Positions 33,617 through 46,200 of a stretch of 64,000 nt of DNA are shown here, one piece after another. The notes below the pieces were generated by a model. The model was given only the letters and a program-made list of their open reading frames with translations. It was not told the origin of the DNA and searched no databases. The stretch spans positions 78,755,123-78,819,122 of the forward strand of contig CM057825.1 in NCBI GenBank assembly GCA_030068075.1, given 5' to 3'. The DNA is from Paguma larvata. Taxonomy: Eukaryota; Chordata; Mammalia; Carnivora; Viverridae. Made by a program: the position numbers and the translations under genes. How positions within the stretch are numbered: the first letter of the stretch is position 1; each line of letters begins with the position of its first letter.

Positions 33617-34880
33617 ATACATCAATGTTAAGAATAAAAGGAGGATAATAACAGATAAAGATTTTTCAAATTGCAAAGGGAAGGCTATGAAAAGTTTTCT
33701 CTTAGAAAATCGTAAATTCAGGCAAACTAGAAAATTAACTAGAAAACTATAACTTGCTATTGCTAACTCAGTAACAAACAGAAAAACTGAACAGCCTTAT
33801 AACCATTTAACAGTAAAATCAGTAATTAAAAATCTCCGTTACTATCTCCACTGAAAACTTGCTCTAATAGTTTTATAGGCAAGTTCTACCATAACTTCAA
33901 GTAAAATGTAATTTTAATATTATGCAAACTATTCCAAAAAATAAGGGAAAAAAGGCAAAGTTCCCAACTTATTCCATATAGCTATAAATCTTGATACCAG
34001 CAATGTATAACATAATTCAAGAAAGGAAGATTATATGAAAATATTTTAATATAAATGTAAAAACTCTGAATGGAATATTAGAAACAACAGCAACAACATC
34101 ATAAAAAGTAAAATATCATGACAAAATATTGTTCCAGGAATACATGGATTATTAAACTTTAGAAATTGTGCTAATGTTAACTTTCCACATTAACAGATTA
34201 AAAGAGAAAGACAAAACTCTTGAAACATTTAGAAAAATATTCAATGAAATCTAGCAAATCTATAGTGAACAAGGAATAGAGGAAGCCTTCTCAATCTGGT
34301 AAGGTATACTTATTGCAAGCCAGCAACAAATGCACACCTAATAATGCACTATGTTTATAATTAGGACATAGCTAAGAATTCTCCCTGCCACCATCCCTCC
34401 TCCAAATTGAACTGGGTACCCTTGTCAATACAACAAGAGAAGAAAAGAAATAAAATATGTAAAATTGCAACAGAAGAAAAAATACCGTCACTATTCACAG
34501 AAAATATAATTGTCGGCATAGCAGAGAATACACATAATTAAAATAGATAACAAAGTTTAGCAAAGCAATGAGATAGCTGTAAGATCAATATATGAAATTC
34601 TCCATAACCATATAGAATTTAAAATGTATATAATGTATAACCTAGGAATTCAACTTCTATGTAACTCCCCTAAAAAATCTCCCACAAATATGAACAAGGG
34701 ACACTAAAAGAATATTCAAAGTTCTGTCTATCAGTAGGGGAAAAGACAAACTATGACATGCATAGAATGGAATACTACACAGCAATTAAAATGAATGAAC
34801 TATGTATCTACATGAACACATCTCAAAACATTTTGTTGCATGAGAAAAGCAAGTTAGAAAAGAGCAGGTGTATGATGTTG
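33599..34880 (+). repeat. old L1M, main right piece (outermost layer)
   Basis: Old L1 ORF2 text in order: 'ttttataggcaagttctacc', 'tatgcaaactattccaaaaa', 'gttcccaacttattccatat', 'aatcttgataccagcaatg', 'cacattaacagattaaaaga', then 'cagaaaatataattgtcggc', and the C-terminal block 'gaatggaatactacacagca'. Very diverged, with no open frame of note. Confidence 0.75.
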
Positions 34881-35045
34881 GGCAAGTTAATTAACCTCCA
34901 TGTGACTTAGTTTCCTTATTTATAAAATGAAGTTAATAATAGCATTTGCCTTCTAAGATTAATATGTTCAATATGCTTTAGAATAGTGCCTGTTCTTCAA
35001 ATGTTTAATAACTATTCACCATTATGATAATGATGATGATGGCAA
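34881..35045 (+). repeat. MIR SINE
   Basis: 'gggcaagttaattaacctcc', 'gtttccttatttataaaatg', 'agaatagtgcctgttcttca' match the MIR order. Followed by a short imperfect GAT-rich run. Confidence 0.6.
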
Positions 35046-35276
35046 TGGTGGTGACGATAACATTTATATAGTTTGTAAATATGGAACAGTTCTATATGTT
35101 GCTTATGTAAATATGTAAATTTTATATGTTTATCTTTATATATGTTTATGTAAATTATATATGATTATGGATGATACACATGAAAATTGCAAAATGGAAA
35201 TTTCACGAAAATAATTAATTCTAGAAAAGGGAGGGAGGAGAAATAAGTAGGTTATGTATCTGTATGTCTGTAATAT

Positions 35277-35489
35277 TTTATTTTTGGTTTTTGTTTTTGG
35301 TTTATTTTTCTTCTAAGTTTTTATTTAAATTGCAGTTAGTTAACATACAGTGTACTATTATTTGCAGGTGTAGGATTTAGTGACTCATCACTTACATATA
35401 ATACCCAGAGCTCATCTTAAGTGCCCTCCTTAATACCCGTTACCCATTTAACCCATCCCTCTGTCCCTCTCCCCTCCTATTTATTTTTG
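35277..35489 (-). mobile_element. carnivore L1 3' UTR fragment, minus strand
   Basis: 'gcagttagttaacatacagt', 'ttgcaggtgtaggatttagt', 'gagctcatcttaagtgccct' and 'ccatttaacccatccctctg' are the reverse complement of a carnivore L1 3' UTR. Flanking repeat tttatttttg at 35277-35286 and 35480-35489 suggests a 5'-truncated insertion of about 190 bp. Confidence 0.85.
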
Positions 35490-36239
35490 AATAAGAGATC
35501 TGAAGTCAATACAGCAAAAAGTTAAGATATTTAAGTCTGGGTGGTGGATGTGTGTTGCTTTGTTATATCATTTTCTGTATTTTTATATATTTGAAATATT
35601 TCATGAAAAAATCAAAGGCAAGTAGTAAATAAGTAAGATACTTCAAGATGTCAATAGTAATATATCTGCGTTGTTGGATAGTGAATGTTTTTTTGTTTTC
35701 TTGAATAGGTTTTCTTAGTTTTTTCAATTTTCTAAATAAGAATGCATTTCTTTCATAATTAGATCCAAAGAAAAAGAGTTTTTTTAAAGCAAAGATAAAA
35801 ATCCTTTCAATATTGAAGTCACCAGAGGTCTGTTTCATCTAAATTAATATTCACTTAGATGTCCTCTAATACAGCTCAAATATCCATATATTAAAAATTG
35901 CATAACTTTAATAGTAGTAGAGTATTTGATTTACTACATCAAAATGTATATTTACAAAATAAACATCCTTTTTTTTTGCCTTACTCCTTAAACTTATAAT
36001 TAACAAATAATTTATGGATGTTTGTCACCATCTTTATTATAATGATATGTCATTCCCTATAAATTTCACATTCCTGACAAAATGGTGGAAAGGGTACAGA
36101 AGATCTCTGAATGAATTTCTTAGAAAACTCATATTAATGACAACACTACAGATCTTCCCTAACCTCCTCAACTTGCTGTTTCATGTCTAAAAGCCCATCT
36201 AATCTGAAAATAAAACTGATCTGCAGAGACCTTGTAATT

Positions 36240-36410
36240 TATCTTTTACCATGATTACAATTTCTAATCTAACCAGCAGCAGTTCAAATTGAACTCTGAT
36301 CCAAATGATCAATAGCCGTGTGTGACCCATTAGATGTGCGAATATTAAATCGTTTTTGGATAAGGGCTGGCCAAATGAAAAGCATATAATTACCATCTAT
36401 TAACATATAT
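36240..36410. promoter_or_regulatory. candidate conserved regulatory block (tentative)
   Basis: Three CpGs within 36 bases (36317, 36339, 36351) in very AT-rich DNA, with TGATCAAT, CCATTAGATG and 'tggccaaatgaaaag' near each other. No repeat signature. Inference only. Confidence 0.25.
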
Positions 36411-38289
36411 TGAAGCCAGTAACACAAAAATGCATAATGTGTAACACACAACCTATCAGAATTCCTTCAGTGACTATGTTAGGGTTAGATCTAATATTTT
36501 ACATATGGATTAGCACCAAATTATGATTTATGTCTTCAAGTGTTTATTATTAACAATATTGACCTAGGCTATACAATGGGTAAATTTGTAAAGAAAATAC
36601 ACTTAATTTCAGATTCCATCCTTTGTTGTATGTGTTATGCTTCCTTAACATAAAAGTTTCACTACCTACTATGGGAAGTAGCCATGGTCAATAAGTAAAA
36701 GGATAATTAAAACAGTTTGATAAGAAAATAATTCCAACATCTAGCTTACTTTGCATGTTTTCCCTGCAAATAAAAAGCCTACACAGTTGTAAAAGCATAA
36801 AATTACATAAAGAATAGAACTTACAGAAAAATGAGTCCAATCATCTACCCTCAGCATCAGAGAGAATACCAGTAAAGTTCTCTAAACATCCATGGTAACT
36901 CCTTCCAATATTTAACAATGCAGTGCTTGGAAATTTTTCTTTATGAAAACGTAAATACCTAGGTTTACCTAGACAAGTAACCTCTTATGGTATACTTCCC
37001 AGTCTCCCTTGTGGCTAGTTCAAGGCATTGTGAATGCACCCAGGACAATCGGCTATAAGATAATGGTAATCTACTTCCAAATCTGTTCTTCAAAACATCT
37101 AATGGATCTTCTAGGCATCTCACTGATGTGATGAAATCACATGGTCCAAATGCTGTAGCTGTAAGGTGCAAGAGTATCGCCCAGCAGAATGGACTCTGCA
37201 TGAGCCAAAAATAAATTTTTATTACAGTAAGCCTCTGAAGTTTCTGGGTGTGCTTATGGCTACATCATAGCCTACCCTATTCAGGTTCATTTTAGGTATG
37301 AGCATAATGAGAAAAATTATCCAACAGTCACTCCCACTTCCATCCCCTCCTAGCCCCCTAGCCCAGGCCCTGCTTCTCATCCAGTGGTGCTTAATTCACG
37401 GTCAGCATCCTGTCCTCCTGGTTGCTAGATTTCTTTTTCTCCCTCCACACTTCTAGCTTTAGCCCCTAGACCTTCCTCATTTGTATTTGTATCTTTCTGT
37501 TTTCTCAGGATCCTAAATTTTAATTTTCAAACTGCATTATCTCTCTTGCTCCAAAAGCAGGTTTGAGCAAGCTGCTCTTTACATATCTGTGAATCTTTGC
37601 ATGGAGGGGATGATTCCCTCTTCCCACCATGCTCTGGGCATACAGAAGCCATCTTATGGGACAAATTATGTGTCTGTTTCTAACCAGGGCAGAACCAGAG
37701 GGGCAGAGAAGTCAGGTCTTCTACTTCAGGAGATATCAGTCTTGTTGAAAAAAAGAGTCTGAAGCTCTCTTTTCTGGCCTTTCTGGGGCAGAGCTAAGGC
37801 TCTTATCTGAAGTCGCTGCCTTTGCTTCTCCTATGATTGTTTCACTGGTGAAGGTGTTTCCAACAAAGCCTATTAAAAATATAGAGGAATCTAAATAACT
37901 CACCTTCTGGTCCCAGTTTTAGTGCTTTAACCTTCTGATGATTGCTTGAAGAGATTTCCCCATTTCCTTTGCATCAGGACTCCTTTCACTAACCTTTCAC
38001 TAAGTGATCATTTGATGAGATTTCCCCCACTTTCTCTGCAGTAAGAGTCCACTTTTTTTTCCCTATCTTTTTACACAGGAACCATTTCAACAAACCTGCC
38101 ATGTAGAACTAAAGTCTTCCAAGCAAGATAAAGATTAGCCTGACCTTTCTTACATCAATTAATCAATATGGTTACACCACAGTTTTACCTTTTAACCTTG
38201 GTGTTTCCACAGTGCAATATTAAAGCATGATTTGTGAGGTTGCTCCATTTTATATATGGTTAAGAACAACCCTCTGTCTGTGCACTTTG

Positions 38290-38560
38290 ATAAAGTGTCA
38301 GAGCATAACGCAACACAGGAGGGAAAGGAGGCTTTTATTGTCTTCATCAAAAACGGCTCTGTAAATCTAAGATTGAAGCAGTAATACCAGCAAAGCCAGC
38401 GGACTGAAATTAACTGCTGGGCTCTGTTTGCAGATTCACGCTGTTGGAAAGGCCATTGTTTGGGAATGCTCTGAAGGGTTGAATCATTTGATCTGAATTT
38501 CAGATACGAATATGTCATCTGTTGCCAGTGTCAATAACCTCTTCTCCGTTGTTGCAGCTT
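38290..38560. promoter_or_regulatory. candidate conserved regulatory block (tentative)
   Basis: Six CpGs spread over about 240 bases (from 38309 to 38547), a SOX-like CATTGTTT at about 38453, and no match to any repeat I recognise. The block is balanced in composition compared with its surroundings. Inference only. Confidence 0.25.
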
Positions 38561-38926
38561 ATCCCCAAGACAAACAAGAGGGTTTGCTCTACCTATCCTG
38601 AATCCTCAATTGCCACTTTCCTTTCTGCCTTAATCTGTTTCACAGGTGAAAAATTTAGAGAAGGCAAAAATGCTGACAGATCTCCAAATACTGGTCAAGT
38701 CCCTTCATCGAATCCACTTAATGGCAGAAAACACTACAGTTAAGTCCTCTGCAGGGTCTTTATAGTCAGAAAAATTTCCCCACCAAACCACAATGCGTTT
38801 AAACTGTTTGCCTCAGAAAAGAATTATAGAATCTCTTTTTGAACACGTTGTCCAGCCCTTATGCTTTACGAATGAGGAAACCGAGTCCCAGGAAATGACA
38901 GGTTCAGACCCAGGATCTATACAAAG

Positions 38927-39000
38927 ACTTAGTGATAGCCTTACCTTAGAAACCAGTGTAGATACTTAGTGATAGCCTTACCTTAGAAACCAGTATAGTT
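38927..39000 (+). repeat. 37-bp tandem duplication, two copies
   Basis: Unit starting acttagtgatagccttacc at 38927-38963 is repeated at 38964-39000. The copies differ only at two bases near the 3' end of the unit. It sits at the edge of a diverged MIR-like stretch ('gaatgaggaaaccgagtccc'). Confidence 0.95.
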
Positions 39001-39194
39001 TCTCCCCTAAATGCCTAACTGACACATTAGTTCTTAAGAATGCATTTAATTCTGTGATGATATTTGCAAACTTACCACTTCCTCACAAGCCAGTAAAACT
39101 TCACAGTTGAGGTTGGACATTTTCTTGGGGTTTGCTTGGCAGTGCTCCATTTTCACCAGGCCAGCTGGATGTACCATCTTGAATCAGAAGAAAA

Positions 39195-39385
39195 TTCACA
39201 TTATAGCTTCTACTTGATAGTTGTGTGACCTCTGCCTTATCACTATCTTCAAAAAAATAAAATAACCACCTTCTGGGGCTCTTTGGAAGGCTGGAAAATT
39301 AATTTATATAAAGCACTTAAAATAGTATCTGGCACATAATAAATATCATATAAATGTTAGCTCTTATTATTCCTTCCATTCTTAG
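39195..39385 (+). repeat. MIR SINE
   Basis: 'gatagttgtgtgacctctgc', 'taaagcacttaaaatagtat', 'ctggcacataataaatatca' and 'aaatgttagctcttattatt' match the MIR 3' portion. Confidence 0.7.
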
Positions 39386-41039
39386 ATTCTTCAGTGAATC
39401 TGGGGCATCACTATAGATTTGTATTTTTTCCTTCCTAAATCCTAAGTGTTTTATAATTCTTGACTCTTTTACAGTGACTATATTGTACAGTTCCTCAAGT
39501 TCATTTTGAACACTCACATAGGGGGCATTTGGAAGAAGTGTATTGAAAACAAAAACAAACCACCCACACCCATCACTGCACTCGCATTCTGCTTCTTTTT
39601 GGGTGATTCACAAAGACTTAAGCTATCTCATTCCCAGGACATGTTGCCAGAGGTTGTTGAATGAATTGCACTTCATGGTCAACCTTTAAAGTATGCAAAG
39701 CACCAAAGAATGCTGAGATCAAGTTCCCTGTGATCAGTGCACGAAGTGAACTTTATTATGGATTCTGTGATGTTCCCAAAGATAATTTAATCATTCCCTT
39801 TAATAACAGAGCAATACCTTTCTCTGGAAACTGATTTGACCGATCATTAAAATGTGTCTGGTTTAGTCAAGGAACACTCTCAGATAATGTGAGATCCCAG
39901 GCTCTAATCACAGATTTGAGTTGACTATCTTTGTTTTTCTTACATTTAACTAAATGAAACTTCTTATTTTAAGGGAGTCTTTTTAAACAGGATGTGCCAC
40001 CACTTAATAAAGTGCTGTTGATTCCAATATAAATTCATTTTTTGATATGAAATTTGAAATTATATGATGGTTTAAATAATATACAGGAAGGGTAAAATTA
40101 AGTGGAAAACTATGTGGAGCCACACATAGTTTAGACTTGCTCAGTTTCCAAACTGAGGGTAATTGTTTGAGGAATTAGCAGATCCTAAAGACATTATCTT
40201 CTTAGTGGTGCCTGGATGTATTATTTTTCAGCATCTAGTGAGATGTGAGTGTGAGTGTGTGTATAAATGGTGTAACCCAGACTCCATAGCATAAATAATG
40301 ATTTTGCAAACTAGTCTAAAGTATATGAGAAGACAATACTAAACCAGTGCTTTTCTTTACAGGAAAATATGGTAAGAATTTATTCAAAATAAAGCAACAC
40401 TATGTACTGTTTAGGGAGTTTGTTTTTGTTTTTGCTCTTTAAAATAGGGACACACATTCATAAAGGGTCAGACTATCGATTCTGTTCGATATTCCCCAAA
40501 ACAAATCTATTTGTCATATTTTTGCATAGTTTTCCCACTGAGGCCCAAGGAGACGTTGGCATTACAACCTGGCTACTCTGGCGCTGACCGCAGAGGGAGA
40601 AAGACTGAATGAGAATGAAGTCGAAGCTAGACACAAAAGTTAAGTAACACCAAGGCTTAGTTGCCATAACGTTTTCCTTTCCTCTGTTTTGAGAATCTAC
40701 CTAGAGGACTATTTGTCATTCCCAGTTAGGACTAGGTTACCTTAGCAGATGAGTTCTGAAAACAATGAGCTTGAGGTTTAAAAATAAAATTCAAGGATGT
40801 TCTTAATAAGGTTATATAACATTAATCCATGGTTTTCTGCCAACCAGTGTCTCAAATGCCTCTTTGGGGATTTATTCTGTTTTAGAAGAATGGAGAATAT
40901 AAATATTTAAGTATGTGGAGACTTTGTCATTGACCTAAGGAAGTTTACATTCTGTTTAGATAGTATTCTTTAAAATGTTATTATTTTATAGAATGGATAG
41001 ACACAGGAATGCAAAGGAAAGCAATAAAGTCACTTTTTT
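39386..41039. other. unassigned sequence
   Basis: No gene or clear repeat. A short CpG-containing stretch at 40470-40600 (for example 'ctctggcgctgaccgcagag') has a 61-codon frame of no known family. Confidence 0.4.
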
Positions 41040-41650
41040 TGGGGGTATAATGGAGTTCTCAAAGATTAAAAGGCATGATAACCATTAATGTAGGAGTGTG
41101 GAAATGGGAATTTTCATACACTGCTAGAGGGAATGTAAATCGCTCCTTTCTTTAAGGAAGGGAATTTGACAATATACATTAAGAACCAGAGAATGTATAA
41201 ACACTAACTCATATGTTTTACTCCTAGGAAATTATCCTAAGGATATTATTGGCCAAAGGCACAAAGGTATATATGCAAAAGTTGATAGTTCATAAAAGTA
41301 ATAATTCAGAAACAATGTAAATATCCAATAATAAGGGTTATTTCAATCAGGTACCTATGTAGCTGATAGATATGATTATGTAGACATACAGTTACCAATT
41401 TGGAAAGACATTTTTGAATGCTAATTAATTAAAAATAGCACATTATAAACCAAACTTTAATCTAATATTGCTATCAGAGGGAAAAAATAGTACATGGATA
41501 GGGATGAACTGAAGTTATGCACCAAAATGTATCTGTGATTGTCTTTGAATATTGAGCATTCGGGAAACCTATATTTATTTCTATTTATTAATGTTTTATA
41601 ATTAGTATGTATTACTTGAGTATACATTTTTTGAAATTAAAAATGGGATA
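41040..41650 (+). repeat. old L1M, 3' portion
   Basis: 'atgggaattttcatacactg', 'ctagagggaatgtaaatcgc', 'tactcctaggaaattatcct', 'ataataagggttatttcaat', and 'attagtatgtattacttgag' follow the order of old L1 3' ends. Confidence 0.65.
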
Positions 41651-41949
41651 TATTTTTGAAGGGAATTGATGGCATTTGGAGATACAATGATGTCATATTT
41701 ACTTTAATTTAACAGAATGAAAATACTGTTTCATTCCATCTGATTTGTATGTCATTGTTATGAACTTCTTAAAACAAAGATTCTACCATGAAGAAGGTGG
41801 AGCTTCAGGGAAGAGGAAAGGGGAATGAAGAGAAGAGAGAAGGAGGGAATGATTTAATTTAATGCAACAGGGCTTTGCAGCTTTCAAACTGTCATGTCTA
41901 AGTTGAACTCCTGGCTATTATTCTTGGGTTTGTTTAAACTCGTAAGAAG
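41651..41949. other. unassigned sequence
   Basis: Nothing recognised. A purine-rich stretch lies at 41790-41850. Confidence 0.35.
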
Positions 41950-42260
41950 CACTTTCCTCCCTTAAGTTTCAAGATTTTTATCTATCAATTTAAAATCATA
42001 ATATTATTCACAGGATTGTTATGAGATTAAGTAAGACACATAAGTCAGAGTTACCCTGCTCATAAAAGGTATGCAATAAGTGCCTACAGTGAGCAGGTAA
42101 CATGTACTAGACACAGAGCTACACACTTTATGTACATTGTCACATTTGATTGTTACAACAACCCTATCACACAGGCATCTTATCTCCATTTTTCAGATAA
42201 ATATATAGATTTATAGAAAATTTAAATAACTTGCTTAAAGTCAGAGGGCTGGAAAGAAGC
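41950..42260. repeat. two MIR fragments in opposite orientation
   Basis: 41950-42085 reads as plus-strand MIR ('tcacaggattgttatgagat', 'aaaaggtatgcaataagtgc'). 42085-42260 reads as minus-strand MIR ('gtacattgtcacatttgatt', 'acaacaaccctatcacaca', 'ccatttttcagataaatata'). Both are diverged. Confidence 0.6.
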
Positions 42261-43142
42261 AGGTGGGGACTAGCATGAAACTGTCCAAAGAGGATGCTCC
42301 ATATTAGATAGTGACAAACCAACCCTTCAATTCCTCCATCTCTCCTTCCCTTCCCTCCATAAAAGAGAAAAGCAGATCACTGAAACTCAAACTGGCTTCT
42401 GAAAAATGTTGACTTGTTCAAATTCTCCATCAAACTCATTCCACTCTATAAACTAGTCTTGAAAAACATTCAGGTCCAGAGGAAAGACAGATGAAAGACT
42501 ATATATGCTATTTCCTATATATTCTGACATAAACTTCCCTCTCTGAAATACATTTTTCTGTATTGTTTTTCATTGCAAATTTAATCTGATCCTAACACCC
42601 ACATACCTACTATACTTTTCTACAAAAGTTTCTAATACCATCAAAAAGGATAACTTTCTGATTTTTCTCGTGTTTTCTTTTTTAACTCAACCTGTACTAT
42701 AGTATAATAGGATACTTTTTTTTATCTCAAATCTATTTGGAAATAATGATACTTCAAGAATATAGAAATCTTAACTCCAAAATAACATGATTTAAAAATA
42801 GCAAACTTGATTCAGGCCCCAAATATTCTGTAGGTAGTCTATCAATTTTTTTCCTTCTTTATAAATGGTATATAAATACATGTAAGCACAATCATAAATC
42901 AGTCTTTCAAAGGGGTTGTTATACATCAAACCAATGACCAAGAACAATCACAACTAGGATATACCATGAAATATGACTGTCACACTACTGTGATAGTACA
43001 TTCGGATGAAAGCCACTGCATGAGAATTATAAGAATCCATCAGGTCAACATGGTGCTATCAAATAGCTCTTCCCACCTAGAAATGTGTGTTGTTAGAAAA
43101 AAGATCAATTAAAAATCTTTTAGGACCCTGTGCATTAGGTGC

Positions 43143-43174
43143 TTTCGATATTTAAGCTTTTCGATATTTAAGCA
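43143..43174 (+). repeat. 16-bp tandem duplication
   Basis: tttcgatatttaagct followed directly by tttcgatatttaagca, each with one CpG. Two copies only. Confidence 0.9.
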
Positions 43175-43939
43175 TTCGAAACATGTTCCATTCTTTTCCA
43201 ATTACTTTACTTACACTCTTCATGCCATCCATCTATAACCCCTGTGCGACAGCCCCTTACAATTGCTGCATGTCAAAAACACACACATCCTCATGCTCTT
43301 TGCACACAGCATTTCTTTCACAGAGAACTTGTGGTGTCCTGTTGCCTAGTGAACCAGATTTCTTCCTCCTCTGCACTTCAGAGTAGCAGCTTTGATCTCT
43401 TACGTCACTTGTCATATTCTACAGGTCCACCCTAGGGATCCACCATTCCTTAGCCAGAAATTTGGGGACTTTAAAAAAGTAACATCATAACATCAACTGT
43501 GATGAATTACACAGCAGGTCCAGCAGAGAGGCTTAGTATTTGACAAATGACCATATTAATAACGTGATCTTAACTGTATCCTTAGAAGGTTGTGTTTTCA
43601 CCTGATGAAAGAATCTATACACAAAGAATTAAAGAGAAAAGCTTTATTTACCCCAAAGCCAAAATCTCCTATGTGAAAAGATTTTTTCAGAGAAACTTCA
43701 ATGTGCTCAGAGGCTTGGTATCTGGAGTCAATCATTTCTTCGAAAGTAATCACCTGAGAAGAGATTGTCTAAGTTGAGAATCAGGGGGCTTTGAAATCCC
43801 TTAGATCATACAACTTCACACAACAAAATAAACATGAGGCAAAGAGCTCTGCAAGTACCTAGACTAAGTCTTGCAACAACTGACAAATAATAGATCTTTT
43901 GTTCCTTTTGCAAGCGGTCAAAATTAATGAATCATAGAA

Positions 43940-44150
43940 TGCTATGCCAAGTCAACTAACAGCAAGTTCACGTGAGATCATTTAAAAGGAGAAAATGATG
44001 CTTGAAAAGGTCCCTGATGAGATTTGGCTTTTTCCTAAGAGACTCTAGATAGCATTCTGCTGCAGCATTTTAAAAACCACTTTCCAAAATTGGGCACCCT
44101 CATTATCATGCATTACACCTGCACTCTAGGTTGCTTTGAAAAAGAACGGC
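43940..44150. promoter_or_regulatory. candidate conserved regulatory block (tentative)
   Basis: 'ctgctgcagcattttaaaaa', a POU/homeodomain-like run around 'cattatcatgcattaca' and an E-box CACCTG lie within 100 bases, and no repeat explains them. Inference only. Confidence 0.2.
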
Positions 44151-45989
44151 ACCCCAGTTGTGTTTTTACATTAAATGTGCCTTCTCTCACATTTGATCTC
44201 TCCTTTTGTGACAGTCATTTTGTTTCATAGCAACTATATTTCTTTGTCTCTATTTTAGTGAATGTACAGTTTTCAAATTATGCAGGGACAGCCACTTTAG
44301 GAGTTGTGGATGGAGAGAAACTGAGAGGCTGACTGCAGGGTCCAGCTTCACTAACCCCTCAAGTAGTACCGAAGTAAATAAATAAGCACAGGGGCTTTGA
44401 GTTGGGTCGTTTCCGTCCAGGGCAAAACAGAGACACTGGAGAGTTCAGCCTGACTTGTTTTTCTTTACCTTCTGGTTGCTTTTTTTGTTTTTAATTGAGT
44501 GAGATTATGTTGCAGACAGTAGATTAATTTTGCCAGAGCTAGAAGGAGTGAGGTTATTCTATGAGCCCTTGGGTACAATGTGACCTCTGGACAGTATCTG
44601 GTAGGGCCTAGAGTCAACTTTAAAGGTCTAGAACTAGACAGGGATTGCTATTTAAACACTGTACTCCAAAGAGACAAAACTGTGACTAAAACATCCAATT
44701 TGCAGTCATGTGGGGCTATCTTGGGGTTTCAAACTTCTCTATAACCAGCTTTATCCTGGGCCACAAAATATCCTAGTCTATCTCGTTGGCTCATCTAAAG
44801 CAAGAATTCAAAGAAAGAGAAACTACACACAGAAGTGTTGTCTATATTTAGTGTTGTATATATTTTATATCCATTCAAATATGTTATGTTATTATATTAA
44901 ATATAAATATCAAATGTACTACAATAATGTACTATAATATTCTATAATCATCAATATAATGATGTTAATATATTTAGTAAACAAATATGGATACAATTTG
45001 GATTGTGCTGCTATGCAAATATCGAAAGTTAGTTATCATTTATAGCATAACTCATTCTAGAATATGAACTCATTCCTCACCTACTTATGTCACCTAGTAA
45101 CAAAAATCTGGCAACATAAAAAAAACTCAAATAAAACAATTTGGGATTATTAATATATGTGGACAATTCATCTATTTGTATTAGCAGTCTCTGAGGGGGT
45201 TGTTAGGTCCTGTAACACAGCATAGCAGTTGATTCATAAGTAATCAAGAAAAGTTTAAATTATTCACTTTATATAAACACAACTGAGAAGTCTAAAGAAT
45301 GGTCTAATACAACTTATGACCATTTCTATGAAATTAAAGCAAAACACAGCAAGGGGCCAATTTCACCTGGAAAATCCATTAATGTAGAACACCTCATTCT
45401 TCAATGATGTGTCATCATACTTACATTATTTCACATATTTAAGATAAGTCAGGGGAATTCTAAGAGGCTTAGGGAAATGATTAGTCTAAGAAATTCTTGA
45501 GAAGAAATAGGGTTCAGGTTTTCAAATTAGGAATGTTAAATCCTAAGAGTCCCCTTAAAGTGGATGTGAAGAGGGCATTTGGGTGCCATTCACAGAACCT
45601 CTGAACTGCTGGAGTCAACCCGATCTTCCCTTAGGGAGACAGGCACCTGGGAGAGCGCTGATGCATGAGCCCTTCTCCCAGGGTCAGGAGCTGAAGACAG
45701 GTGATTCCCCTCATAACCAAAACACAGCTGACTGCTCCAATCACCAGTGCCACATGGAGCTCCAGCCATCCATCATCACTGCCATAGAGCTCTAGGCCAG
45801 AGGAATCAGTAGGAAGAAAACCAGAGGCTCTTACAGGATGTCCTACTAGTTACTGCAGGAAAAAGGGAATTCCATAGTGAATTCACTAATTTATCCAGGT
45901 ATTAGAAAATGGATCTCATACTATTTCCAAGTGGGAAGGAGAAGAAAAAAGAAAGAAATTAACAATTACTATCAAGTATATACTATAAT

Positions 45990-46200
45990 AACATTTATAA
46001 AAATGATTTGACTATTCCTAGGTACCTTACATGGTTCTTTAAACTCATCATCTAACTTTAGTCTTTAAAATAACCTACAAGGTAGGTATTATTGCATCAA
46101 CTTTATATATAAGAAAACTGAAACTTAGAAGGTTAAGAATTCTTGCCCAAGATCACAAAAGCTAGTAATCTGGAAAACTGGGATTCAGACTGGTTGTATC
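45990..46200 (-). repeat. MIR SINE
   Basis: 'aactcatcatctaacttta', 'cctacaaggtaggtattatt', 'aagaaaactgaaacttagaa', 'gcccaagatcacaaaagcta' and 'gggattcagactgg' give the reverse MIR order clearly. Confidence 0.75.

Larger units (their letters stand above)
35490..38860. other. unassigned sequence
   Basis: The first ~110 bases look like an old L1 3' tail ('gggtggtggatgtgtgttgc', 'gaaatatttcatgaaaaaat'). The remainder has no recognised gene. Two candidate conserved blocks (36240-36410 and 38290-38560) are listed separately. The 108-codon minus frame at 38192-38518 has no known domain. Confidence 0.4.
42261..45989. other. unassigned sequence
   Basis: No gene recognised. It holds the 16-bp tandem repeat at 43143-43174, a candidate conserved block at 43940-44150, and a somewhat GC-richer stretch at 45560-45800 whose 70-codon frame has no known family. 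Confidence 0.4.

Noticed and set aside
38192..38518. 108-codon minus-strand frame
   Set aside because: No domain recognised and no splice or promoter context. The CpGs there are better explained, if at all, by a non-coding conserved block.
45560..45800. GC-richer stretch with a 70-codon frame, considered as an exon
   Set aside because: No recognisable protein family and no convincing flanking splice signals. Left unassigned.
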